A stretch of 64,000 bases of DNA from Limonium bicolor (Eukaryota; Streptophyta; Magnoliopsida; Caryophyllales; Plumbaginaceae), in the NCBI GenBank assembly GCA_023374045.1, contig CM041776.1, positions 122,355,733 through 122,419,732 of the forward strand. The letters run 5' to 3'. Positions within the stretch are counted from its first letter, which is position 1. Every line of letters begins with the position of its first letter. Position numbers and translations under genes: made by a program. The notes beneath the pieces were generated by a model. That model worked only from the letters and a program-made list of their open reading frames with translations. It did not search any database and had not been told where the DNA came from. Positions 45,846-57,275 of this stretch are shown one piece after another.

Positions 45846-48800
45846 AAAATTCAGCTAACAGAGGTGATTTTCAACCAGAATTGCATTTCTAAAAATCCAT
45901 ACTCACTCCTTGTTTCACAAGTGACAAACACCCATTTTCCCTTGAAAATCCCAAGTCACCAAAGCACCATTATGCTATAGGTTTTGCACTCTCTTATCTT
46001 CATTATTCGTCCACCATTTCAAGGCCAACACTCCTCTCTATTTAACATCAACATCCCATTTGAATACCTAAGTTCTCTCACCATCAAGCCATCATCAAAG
46101 ACTCATTTTCCTTAAAATTTTGCCATAACCCCCATAACCTTCACATTCATCCTCATCAATTTACATCATTTTCAACCTAATCTAGCCACACCCTTTCAAG
46201 GGTCCTAACAGCACATTACAAATCCTCAAATTCCATCAACAACAAAATAACCACCATAACTCCATAACTACAATATCAATCACAAACTCAAAACATTTGG
46301 CTCTTAAGGCCCCTCAACCCACATTAATTCACAACTTCTCCAAAACAATTATACACATTCAACACAGATTTCAATCCACAATTTTGGGTTCATTAATTTG
46401 TTTACCCATCCCAAACACTTAAACAATTTTAAACAAGATTTAAGGTGGATTCCTTACCTTAATTTCACCAGTCTCCTTAATTCACCTTTTGCTCCTAATC
46501 TCTTCAAAATCGGACAAGAGGGTATGGAGTTCCAAACTCCATCCCCAACATCCAAGAACACAAAAACATACACATTAGTTACCTAAACCCTTAGAAAACT
46601 CAATCAAATCAAAGGGTAGAACACAGTTAGGGTTTACCTTTTTGAGTTTTTAAGGGATTCTCTCCCTTGAATCAAGAAGGGGATTACTCCACCATTGAAG
46701 GATAATTTGGAGCTCAAGAACAAGGAGAAAAACAAGGTATCAACAATGGTGAAAAATCGATTTACACCAAGAGATGAGGGAAAAATGACTTTCTTGGAAT
46801 CTTTACCTTAGAAGGAAGAGGAGACTCCAAGCTTCACATTGGTGCCATTTTCTCTTCAATGGGAAACCCATGGAGGTCAATTTCATCCTTTTGAAATTTC
46901 GAAAAGAGAGGATGATAGAGGAAGATGAGAGGAAGAAGAATATGTGATTTGTTTTGATTTGGAGCTCAAATGGAGCTTGGACATGAGGAGAAGGTGAGGA
47001 AGCCATGGGAGGAGCTCACTGCCGTTCAAAACAGAGGGGAGAAGGGAAACCGGTGGAGGAAGAAAGAGAGGAAAGAGAGGAGAGAGAGAGGAAAAAGAAA
47101 ATAAAGGTGGAGAGGGAGGGAGAGGGGTATTTGTGCCCTTTGTTATTTGGCTCTCTTCTTGACTTAATTAATTAGCTAACTGGTCATGTGTGGGTGGGCT
47201 GTCTACATTAATGAAACCGGCCACACTAATATAAACACTGAAGGTTTTTCGTCTTTTAACAGAAAACGCTCGTTTATTTACCGGTTTAGCACTATTCACT
47301 AACCGGGACCCGGTTTCCGGAATTGTCTTATTCCTTAATTTAATGGTTATTAAACTCCCATTAATGTTTAATTCATTGTTACATAATAAACTATTATTTT
47401 TACGGGTCCTTTAACGGTTTAAAGTCACGTTTCGGGTTTTCTCGAAAACGCGCTTTAAAGACTCCGTTTAGCGTTTTAACGCATTGTTTGGATCCGTTTT
47501 CTTCCGGAATTTTTCCCACACGTTCTTAATGTAATTAGGTATAAAAATAATTTATAACCTAATGAAGGTTATGTACCACCTAAAATAATTAAATACGTAT
47601 TTTCACATTATGGGATAACGCATTTCCCTTTTCTTTTTGGTTTTCCTTTTTCTACCAATGACCTTAAGGACTTAATTAGCCTTAGAAAATTATAATAACA
47701 TAATTAATTAGCACATTAAGGTTTGGGGTATTTCATTTTAGTAACATGCTAATGGACATTTTAAGTCAATTAGCAAAGAAAACCAAGCTCAAAAACAAGC
47801 TTAAACACAAATGTGCTTTAAGACTCCTTAAAGACCTTTTTGAGAAATGTCTTAGAAATGGTTTGAGTGGCTAAATGCCTATGATTACTCTTAATCAACA
47901 TGTGTGCTAATTAGTATCACATTAGGAAAGTCTAAATCAATGGGAAATCAAAAAATTCAGAAATTGTGCACTAATTTGTGAATAGTAATCAAATAGTGCT
48001 AGTTTAGCATTAAGTCAATTAAGCTAATTAATTGGTCAACCAAGACCATAAATGTTTGTATTAAGGGGGTGGCCGGTTTTAGGTGGTGAGTCACCAATGA
48101 GTCATTCAACTTAAAAAAAGAAAAGAAATAAGGAAAAGTTACTATTTACTTTAAGGTAAATATCTTACTTTTAGCCTACCTTCTCTCTCTTCTCCATTCA
48201 TTCTCTTCTTCGCGTTTTCTTCATTTTTCTTCATCCTCTCAACCGAGAGAACAAGCTCCATTGTTGCCTCACCTTGCTTTGTCACATTACTCATTTTAGC
48301 TCCAAATCAAAAACTAAACATATATTATTCTTAGTTAGCTCAATCTCTAGCTTCTATCTTTTCAAATCCTTCAAGCTCCATTTCGTGCCAAGAGGAAGTC
48401 CATTGATGGAGGAAGATCAAGTTTGAAGAGTTCATTGACTTCTCCATGCTATAAGGTAAAGAATATGTAAAGAAAAAACCATATTTCCATCACTTTTTCA
48501 CATGTCCGAAAATTTCACTCATGGGGCTTCATTTTTATGCCTTGTTTCTAGCTTGTTTCTATTCTCCAAGGGGGCTAGAGGAGGTCCTTCTTGATTATAT
48601 TCAAGCCTATTTAAGACTCCAATCGACTCCAAGGTAAAAACATCATTTCAATACTTAGAATACATTTTAACCTAGGGTTTATCCTTAAGGTTAATGTATT
48701 ATTTAGCACTCATGAGAGCCAATGATTGATTAGAACATTGCAAGGGAAATTTAAATGGTGGCCGGAGATTTCCAAGGGAAGAAGCCTAAGGAGAAAGTTG

Positions 48801-50122
48801 AGAGAAACTTGAGAAAACAAGGTAATTGCTTACCTAAGGGTGGTTTGAGTTTAAGGGTGGTATTAGATGAGTACTGATGTAGCTTAAAGCATACATTGTG
48901 TAATGGGTTAGGTACTAAGAAAAAGAACTTAACCAAGCTTGTGAACTTGTGACTAGGAGCCAATGGGAATGAGTTAGTATATAGTCTAAGATGGATTTTA
49001 AGAGCATTATAACTACTATGAGATTGAGGGTGGTATTTACAGGTTGAAGCTTTTATGGAATTCAGTGTTTAAGTTTAAGTTTTTAAGGTAAGAGCCATGT
49101 CATTAAGGTTATTGCATATATGAGTTTGTTGTGAATGAGTTGGTTTTGGTGATAAATATGATGAGAAAGAGCTTGAGGTGTGTGAGTGAGATGGTTGAAT
49201 GAGGAAATAATGCATTGGGCATGATATATAGAGAAGCTATGGCGAAATTTGAGTAGGAAAAGAAGTGTTAAGTGCTGATTGCGAATTGATATACTACCTA
49301 GGGTTTACTAGGAGACCTAAAAAGGGATTTGAGTGGAAATGAGTTAACTAAGTAGTTCTGGAGGTTTAGAAGACCTAGAGTGATCTATGAGGAATTAGAG
49401 TTTAGATGGGTGTATTGAACCACAAAGTCAGGGTAAGAGGAATGGAGAGGACTTGTGCAAAAATTTAGAGGAGAAGGTGTATAATGCCTTAAGGTGATTT
49501 AGGTATGAACTAGGGAATATATCAATGAAGTTTTGGGAAACTGTTGTAAGTAGATGATGCGGGTAGTGGAACAATAAGGTTTAGTTTAGATGGTAATGAG
49601 TGTATTAGTGATGGGAGTGAAGATTGAAGGAGAATGTCGTCGATTGTCAGGAAGTGACTAAGGATGCAAGAGTGTAGATCAGAGAATGGTGAGTAGATTG
49701 AGTGAAGGAGATGTAGGTTCTAAGAGGATGGGAAGAAAGTTTAGGTGTGTCCAAGAGTTTAGTAATGATGAGTAATAATGGAAAAGAGAGGAATTGGTGC
49801 ATGGATATGCAGGTGACTTGATGAAGTTTTGTAATGAACTGAAGAGGGAAAGTAATGCTTATGAAGTGCTCAGAACATAAGGGAACACTTGGGTTGGTTG
49901 AAGTTTTGGTAAGGTTACAAGTTGGAAATGTAAGGAATTATATGATAGTGTTAGGAGTGTTTGTAGAATTTAGTAATGTTTAAGAAATCTTTGGAAGTTG
50001 TTTTGGAGATTTTGGTGGAAGTTCTAAGGTGACTTTAAGTGCCTAGATGGTATTAGGACACATGGGGAACTTGTGGAGAAGTTTGGAGAACAAATGGGAA
50101 TTTAGGAACAAGGTTCTGGAGC

Positions 50123-50445
50123 CGACCCGACCTTAGGGACAGGACTGCAAGGTCGGTGAGTAGTTTACACTACCGGAAAGAGTTTCTGGAATCGACCGAA
50201 CTTGGGGACGGACTTACAAGTTCGGTCGGGCTTGTTTTTGTGTACGGGAATGAGTCTCTGGAATCGACCGAACATGGGACCGAACTTGGCAAGTTCGGTC
50301 GGGCTTAAATTTCCCACGGGGAAAAACTCTCGGGAATGGACCGACCTTGGGGACCGGACTTGCAAGGTCGGTCGGGGGTAAAATTTTCAACGGTAATAAG
50401 TTCTGGAATGGACCGACCTTGGGTAAGGTCGTTCGACCTTAAAGA
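50123..50445. repeat. Palindromic array of J
   Basis: Five units at 50123, 50193, 50265, 50339 and 50411. The core is GACCGACCTTGG...CAAGGTCGGTC or its ACCGAACTTG variant, and most are preceded by TTCTGGAATG or a near variant. Confidence 0.9.
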
Positions 50446-50524
50446 TGAAAAAAAAGGAGAGAAACCCTAAGGAAGTTTAGTGGTGTTAATAGTACCCCAT
50501 TAAGAGGGCAATGATGAATAGAGG

Positions 50525-50532
50525 TATAAAAA
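50525..50532 (+). promoter_or_regulatory. TATA-like box of J
   Basis: GGTATAAAAACC ~85 bp after the array. In AT-rich DNA this is suggestive only. Confidence 0.35.
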
Positions 50533-51740
50533 CCTAAGAGATTAAGATAAGTATAAACTTAAAAGTTTAAGGTTAAGTTGTAAGATTAAGTTGTAAAACT
50601 TAAGAGATGTTAGGTGGGAATCATTATGAGTTAAGTAAGTTAAATAAGTTGAATTAAGTTAAGTGATTAACAACCTAAAACTGAATGAATGTTTTAGAGC
50701 TTGAGTATTTGGACTCCGGAAGAGAGTAAGCAACCGAACGACCAACGGTGAACGACACAGTTCTTCTTGTGACCTGCTTGTTAACGAGGTGTCCCTCGGC
50801 TTGTGTGCTATTTGTTTTTGTGTGCTCACTAAACAAGATAAAGCATGCAACCGGAACATTATGTTTATTGTATTGTTGTGTGATGTTTGAAACTAACACA
50901 ACTTACTGTGAGAACTTACTAACCAACGTTTAGTAAGGAATTGAGTGAGACTAAGGAACGCTCCCTAATATAAGTTTGATATAAACCGAAAGAGGTTACC
51001 CAACAAACATTGTCTTGAGACTTCTACTAACTAGAACTTAAGGGGGGGAGTGAGGAACCCGGGACTGACTCCGGTCATGCATGCTAAGGAAAAAGGGAGT
51101 CGATATCTATAGCAGATCCGACTTCCGCTTAAGGACATATCTTCGGACTTGTAGCCTAGGGTCAGTTGCCGGCTCAGCTACGTTGGACATACAGTCCAAG
51201 GTAGGTGGCATTAAGATGGTGCGGTAGGATCACCTAAATCCTAAATTATAAGATAAGTTGTTTATTCAACCAATGGAGTTAATAGCTCATTGGCTAGGGT
51301 TGCTTTTGACCCGACAAAAATAAACATTGAGATAAGATACAATCATTTCGATTTAAAGAGTGGTTTGTATTCTAAGATTAAGATAAGGTTTGAGATAAGT
51401 TGCAACCATTCCTTTGTAAAGGATGGTTTGTATTGTAAGACTGAGATAAGCTACTTCCACTCCTTTTTAAAGGATGGTTGTTTTCTAAGATTAAGATAAG
51501 ACTAAGATTGAGGTAAGATAAGTATGGACTAAGATTGAGAGGAAACATAACTTAAGGAGTTAAATAATTGACTCTCTAATTAAGGGAACGCATTTAAGTC
51601 GTTCATGGTGTTTGAACTTTGATTGTTCATGATTGGTTTGTTGTTTATTGCACTTTATACTATGTTGTGCATCTAATCAACCTCTATGCTATCGACAATT
51701 AGTCGTCGTAGCCACGTTAGCTTGGGGGCCATGAGAGGAT

Positions 51741-51790
51741 CGTACCAGCATTCGTGCTGACCCCCTTTGGGGGCTGTTTTTACTACACAG
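51741..51790 (+). promoter_or_regulatory. Conserved LTR hairpin + CAG block (J)
   Basis: CCAGCATTCGTGCTGA, the inverted repeat CCCCCTTTGGGGG, T-run, CTACACAG before GTGAAC. Confidence 0.55.
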
Positions 51791-52088
51791 GTGAACGTCA
51801 AGAGGCGGCCGTCGCGTGAGTAAGATGGGGTACAAGCGTTACGGGTTAAGTGGGGCCTACGAGTTGTGCATGTACACTCGTATGGCCATTTGAGTTAGTA
51901 AGATGTATATGATGTGAGGGGATTGTAAGAAGGATATGTATCTGGTTAAGATTTGTATGTACTAATGTTCGGTATATTCTGTCAGTCAGACCGTGGCAAG
52001 GTCCTGGAGTGTATTGAATTCCACTGTGACATGTATATATATGTTGTTAAGTTGCGAAACCACATTTGGATTGAGATGGGGTGTTACA

Positions 52089-52898
52089 AAAAGTGGTATC
52101 AGAGCGTAGTTACGCTCTGAAGACAAGAATAACCGAACTTAAAAGAACACTGAGGTTGAGTTTGAGTTATGGGTTAAGGGTTGAGTGATAGAGTGAGAGG
52201 TGCGTTAGTTTGGACTTCCCGGTAATTACCGGATATCCATAGTACCTAGACCCGCCCTCCACTTCCCTAACCCTGAATAAGTGGAACAAACGCCAGAGAG
52301 AAGAAATCCTTCTCTTGCTCGGGGAAACCCGATCTGGTAGTTAGTTAACAGTAAGCAATACGAGAAACATCTTGTTGCACAACAGTTACGGAGAACTTGG
52401 AGGTTATTAAAGGAGCGCAACAGAGAAACAGGCGCTACCTATGGAATTCTATCAATAAGGGAACGGTAATTACTGGCAACATGGGTCGACATGCTACGTA
52501 GTCGAAATAACCCGCCATACCAATGATAAGAAAAGCACTACGAGTGCGATGGATAAGAAAGGATAAACGACATGAGTACCGGACAGTGGTCCGAGTGAGC
52601 ATGACAGTGGGATAGTATAAAGCATAAGAGTTGTGATTACTGGAAAGTCCAGTTAGGAACGGGAACTCCAAACCCCATACAATGAAGAAGGTTACAAACC
52701 TGGCCGACATAGCGCAGACGATGATGAAAACACATACAAACTGTATACCGGAATAGGACTACGATGTAGTGCCTAAAGGAGGATCATTACTTAGTAACCA
52801 CGACAAAATGTGTGGGAACGGGAGCGAGGATTAAGACATAAGAAAATTATAAGGGGTTCCCTCAGAAAGAGGAACACCCTGATAAACGACAGTACTGT
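52089..52898 (+). mobile_element. Element J: first 0.8 kb of interior
   Basis: Homologous to 57259-58100 of I. It is cut by I at 52899; the matching point in I (GATCAATGACAG, near 58074) shows J's interior should resume after I's 3' LTR, beyond the window. ACTGT (52894-52898) is the expected target duplication. Non-coding. Confidence 0.75.
52094..52105 (+). other. Primer-binding site of J (tRNA-iMet)
   Basis: TGGTATCAGAGC within a perfect hairpin: TCAGAGCGTA (52099-52108), loop GT, TACGCTCTGA (52111-52120). Confidence 0.9.
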
Positions 52899-55112
52899 TG
52901 AAATACCCCAAACTTAAGTATAGTGATTAAGATAATTCTAATCCATATTTAAGAGCCTAATAATGCTAGAGTAATATTGGTAAGGAAAAATAAATCCAAA
53001 AAGAAATAAATGAACGCTTAAAAAGCGGAAAATGCTAAATAAGCGTTAAATAACCATAGGAGGTATGAGACCTCGGTTAGCGTATTATATGGATTCTAAA
53101 GGTTTAATAAGACCTAAATAATATATGGGAACGATTCCCGAAGAAAACGGATCCGAGAAATGTATTAAAACGCTAAAAGAGCTTTAGCGCACGTTTTTCG
53201 AGGAAACCCGAAAACGTGACTTTAAGTGGTCAAACATACCCGTAAAAATTACGAATCATTAAATAATAATTATTAAGCATGTATGAAAGCTTAATAGTCA
53301 ATAAAAATAATTAGGCGAGAAAATTCCGGAAAACGGGTTCCGGTTAGTAAAAACTGTAACAACCGGGAAGTAGTGGGGTGACATTGTAATAAAAGAAAAC
53401 TTGTGTGTCCACTTTTGTAAATAAAAAGCAAAAATTTGAGTGAGTGTGTGTGTGTGATCGGTAGCCCCCTTTCCCTCACACTCTCTTTACTTCTCTAACA
53501 TGCTAAAGGACAACAATAAAGTAAAAGCAAATAAAACACTCTTCACCTCACTCTCTCATTTCCCTCATCTCTTTCTTCTTCCTTATCCCCATCGATTTCT
53601 CTCTCTTCTCCCTCCTATGCTGGGCGATTTTTGGAAGCTCCAAGGAGCTCCAATGGCTTCTCCACTTTGACTTCAGCTCCATCTCCATGTGAGCCCCAAA
53701 TGCAAAAATAAATACATAATCTTGCTCCTCTCATCATCCTCTACACTTCCCTCTTTTTAAAATTCCAGAATGATGAAGTTCATTTTCGTGGGTATACCCC
53801 ATTGGTGAAGAAATAGCATCAATGTGTAGCTTGGAGTCCCCTCTTTCCAACAAGGTAAAGATCTACATGAAAAACTCATGTTTTCTTCATCTCCCTTCAT
53901 AACCTATTTTACCTTGTGTAATACCTTGTTTTCTCTCTCTCTTTTGAGCAAAATATCAACCTAGCAATGGTGGTGGACTCACCTGCTTGAACCAAGGGCT
54001 AAAACCCCTTCTAAAACTCCCAAAGGTAAACCCTAGAAATTCCATTTCAAACACTTCAAGGAATTGACATTGATTTAAGGGTTAGTATATTAATTGTAGT
54101 GTTTTGTGTTCATTGGGTGATGGGAATGGAGTTTGGCAACTCCATTCCCCATGTAGCCGATTTTGAGGCAAGAAAGGGAGGAAGAAAGATGTGAAAGGAA
54201 GAATATAAGCTCAAGGTAAGAGCTCTTTCCTAATGTCAAATTCTATTGCATTGGAGTAATGGGAATGGGTAAAATATTTAAAGAACCCAAAACCTTGTAT
54301 TAGTATTGAGAATTGTGAAGTTTGAGTATTTAAGAGTAAGTATGTGGATTGAAGGCCTTAGAGCCAAATAATTGTTATGAGTATGTATTGTGGATTGAGG
54401 AAATATTGGTGTATTGGGATTTTGTATGTGTGCTGGTAGAACCCTTGTATGGGTATGGCTAGAATAGGCATGAATTTGGTGAGAAGGTGTATTGTGACTA
54501 AGTAAGAAAAGTAGCTGAGCTATGGCAAAATTTGGTAGGAATATGTACAATTATGGATGACTTGGTGAATGGGAGAACCAAGGTGAGTATTGAAGTTAGT
54601 GGAGATATTTAGTAACTATGGATTGGTACTTGTAGTATGAGTATGTGGAAGTGTAAAATCTGTAGCAAGAAGTAGTATAGTGCATAGGAGGAACTAGGAG
54701 AACTAGGTGTGCTTGGAGAGCCTAAAGTGGGAAGTAAACCACCTTGTAACAGATTTTGAAAGGAGCTAGATAATGGGAAGGATTGAGTGGAAGATAATGT
54801 AATGAGGATGTTAGTAGTGGTATTGGTAGTAAGAGTATTGAAGGATAAAGGTTAGATTGAAAAATCTGTAGCATAATGTGGAAAACCAAAATCTGTAGCA
54901 TTAGTGTGAAGAAAAGTAATGTAGGTGTTGGGTTGAAACTTGAAAAACGTGTATAAGTAGTATAGAATTGTATAATGGATTAGGGAATGAAATAACATGA
55001 TTTAGATGGCCTAATTGGTGCTAAAACATGTTAGGATGCATGTAGGAAGATTGGGGAAGCAATGGGTGAAATTGGGAAAAGAAAACAAGGCCTGTAGCAA
55101 GTTTCTGCTACC

Positions 55113-55505
55113 GTCCGACCCACAGCCTGGATCGGACGCTGGGTCGGACGTGGCTTAAACAACGATAATAAACCTTTCTGGAATGGTCCGACCCAGGACC
55201 GTGAGTCGGACGGGCCTTGATAAACGACAATAATTATTTCTGGAATGGTCCGACCCAGGGCCGTGAGTCAGACATGGGTCGGACAGGCAAAAATTTCTTC
55301 ATCGAAGTTTCTGACTTCGTCCGACCCAGAGGTTGGGTCGGACATAGCTTGGATGACGAAACTGAAACCTTCTGGAATGGTCCGACCCAGAGGTGTATGG
55401 GTCAGACAGAACAGTGCTGGGTCGGACGGATGAATTTCAGAGAACGAGAAACTTACTGGAATGGTCCGACCCAGGTGTTGGGTCGGACGGTGGGTCGGAC
55501 GGCCC
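55113..55505. repeat. Palindromic array of I
   Basis: Six units start at 55113, 55186, 55248, 55319, 55380 and 55464. The core is GTCCGACCCAG ... TGGGTCGGAC, and most units are preceded by TTTCTGGAATG or TTTCTGACTTC. Confidence 0.9.
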
Positions 55506-56740
55506 AAACACTTACAAAAAAAAATGTTTTTATAATATGACTATAGTAATCATAGGTACGTATATATATATGCCTATACACATATAAGCATATGTATGTA
55601 GTGGTACACCCTTAATGAAGAAGTAATGGTAAGAAAGTAAGTAATGGGTGAGGAAGCAAGAGTATGAAGTAATAAGGATAAATAATGGTTTTATAACCAA
55701 GTATGAATGTAAATGAGTCGTAGGTATACAATAGGAGTACTAATGGAAGAGTAAGTTGGATCATTAATCATACAACATCATGTGTATATAGGAAGCAAGT
55801 AGTTGAACATCGAAGGAACCCGGTAGTACGCATACGACGGTGAACGGTATGATTTCTTCATGCTCTGTATCCTAACCTGGTTACCCCGATTTGTGTGCTT
55901 ATGTGATCACCAATAAGATAAATACACGAATCGGACTTATACTGAACTTAACTATGTTTGAACTATTTTGTTCTTGTTGTATCTTCTTGAACAATTAGTT
56001 TGTATAATTCATGAAATGAATGAATGGAATTGAGGAGTATGTGTAAGTATCGTGTACTTGAGTAATGTATGTATGTATGGAAATGAAGTATTGACTTCTA
56101 CTAATTCCTAACATTCTAACTCCTAACTTGAGTAATGAGTAAATGGAATGAGTAGAAGTCCGATATAGTTTCGGCCACGGGTGAGGATAAGGAAACACAA
56201 GAGGTTGGATCCGAATCCTGGCTGTAATCTTTTCCTTGGACCAATTCCCTTGAATGGGTAGCATCCTGGATTAGTGGGCCACCCTAAAGCTCGGTGGTGG
56301 GATGTAGTAATCCCTGCCCGGAGGTCATACCGACTTAATTGGAAGTAAAGTATGTAAGAAGTAAGTATTGTATGTGTAATGGTCTTGACTATTGTAAGTC
56401 ATTGACCGGGAGTAAGAAGTATTGAACGCCCGATTAACCCGGGCGTGTAATGAAGCTAACTGGACCTTTGTATGTATTGGAGAATTGTATCTCCGTATTG
56501 CATATGAGTATGTATTGTGTATGTGTAAACTGGAAGATGGTGAGTAAGTATTGGTTGACTCGTATTGTCCTCCATGCATGTATTGTACTGTGCGTATGTA
56601 TGTATAACTTGGGTAGTATTGTAGTATCGTGAATGGAAGCATGTAAGTATGAATGTATGTGTGTATGTATTGCAAAATGAATTGCATGTATTCGACCAAA
56701 TGGTCGGCGTACCCTCGCTAGTACGCGGGGTATGCGGTTA

Positions 56741-56795
56741 TCATATTCAGCGTAAGCTGACCCCCTCGGGGGAACATTTTTAGTGTGCAGGTACC
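56741..56795 (+). promoter_or_regulatory. Conserved LTR hairpin + CAG block (I)
   Basis: TCAGCGTAAGCTGA, the inverted repeat CCCCCTCGGGGG, then TTTTTAGTGTGCAG before GTACCC. Confidence 0.55.
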
Positions 56796-57133
56796 CGGAG
56801 CGGATACGGTCGCGTAAGGGGCCGGTAGCACGACTGGTATTTAAAAGAATCTAGTTCGTGAGGAATGGGTAGTAGCTTGACTCCCAGTGAGTATGGATGA
56901 ATTTAGGGAGAAGTATTGTATTGATTTGGAACCTAGTAAACTCGGTATGCGTAGTGTATTATCTTGTACGGAGTTGTGGAGTATTGTATTGAATGGAGTA
57001 TGGTATTGAATGGAGCAATGTATCGTATGGAGTATTGTAGTATTCAATGTGTAATGAGGGTATGTATTGTATTAAGTAGTACTCGGATATTCCGGTCCAT
57101 CAGACCGATGCTGTATGTAGCAGTAGTAGCCTT

Positions 57134-57155
57134 GTTAGTCACGTGGGTGACTAAC
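57134..57155 (+). promoter_or_regulatory. Conserved terminal hairpin (I)
   Basis: GTTAGTCAC-GTGG-GTGACTAAC. Both arms carry a compensated change relative to B (GCCAC/GTGGC to GTCAC/GTGAC), preceded by CCATCAGACCGA. Confidence 0.6.
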
Positions 57156-57263
57156 GGTATTGTATCACCCGATGTATGTAAGTATGTATCCGCTGCGTGA
57201 CTCGGGAAGCACGAGGAGATTGGACGGTAATGATCGAATTAATAGTAGGGGTGTTACAAAAAG

Positions 57264-57275
57264 TGGTATCAGAGC
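57264..57275 (+). other. Primer-binding site of I (tRNA-iMet)
   Basis: TGGTATCAGAGC within a perfect 10-bp hairpin: ATCAGAGCGA (57268-57277), loop AGTA, TCGCTCTGAT (57282-57291). Confidence 0.92.

Larger units (their letters stand above)
43654..47735 (-). mobile_element. Element B: complete 5' LTR (4.08 kb)
   Basis: Minus strand from TGAAATACCCC (47735) to GGGTGTTACA (43654). Near its start is a block also found in I and G, with the TTTAGCG / CGAAAACGTG words. Then come a C/T-rich start-like stretch (47140-47030), donor-like AAGGTAA sites near 46803, 46637 and 46457, the palindromic array (45845-45448), a TATA-like TTATAAAACT (45291-45300) and the conserved hairpins. TTTTA (47736-47740) is the expected target duplication inside J. 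The stretches between are AT-rich and non-coding. Confidence 0.85.
47736..52088 (+). mobile_element. Element J: 5' LTR (most of it)
   Basis: Ends GGGTGTTACA at 52088 before a primer site. B inserted near the LTR start; by comparison with C about 300 bp of J's LTR lie on the far side of B or in the gap. Order along the LTR: C/T-rich stretch (48180-48250), donor-like AAGGTAA sites at 48453, 48631, 48819 and 49084, a long AT-rich region without recognisable content, palindromic array (50123-50445), TATA-like box (50525-50532), hairpin + CAG block (51741-51790). Confidence 0.8.
52899..57258 (+). mobile_element. Element I: complete 5' LTR (4.36 kb)
   Basis: From TGAAATACCCC to GGGGTGTTACA. The first ~930 bp repeat at 63071-64000 with roughly 98 percent identity by eye (single-base changes plus a few short indels), so the insertion is fairly young. 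Order: C/T-rich start-like stretch (53480-53640), donor-like sites at 53852, 54023 and 54213, AT-rich region, palindromic array (55113-55505), (TA)-rich TATA-like stretches (55525-55572), hairpin + CAG block and terminal hairpin. No coding frame is supported. Confidence 0.92.
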
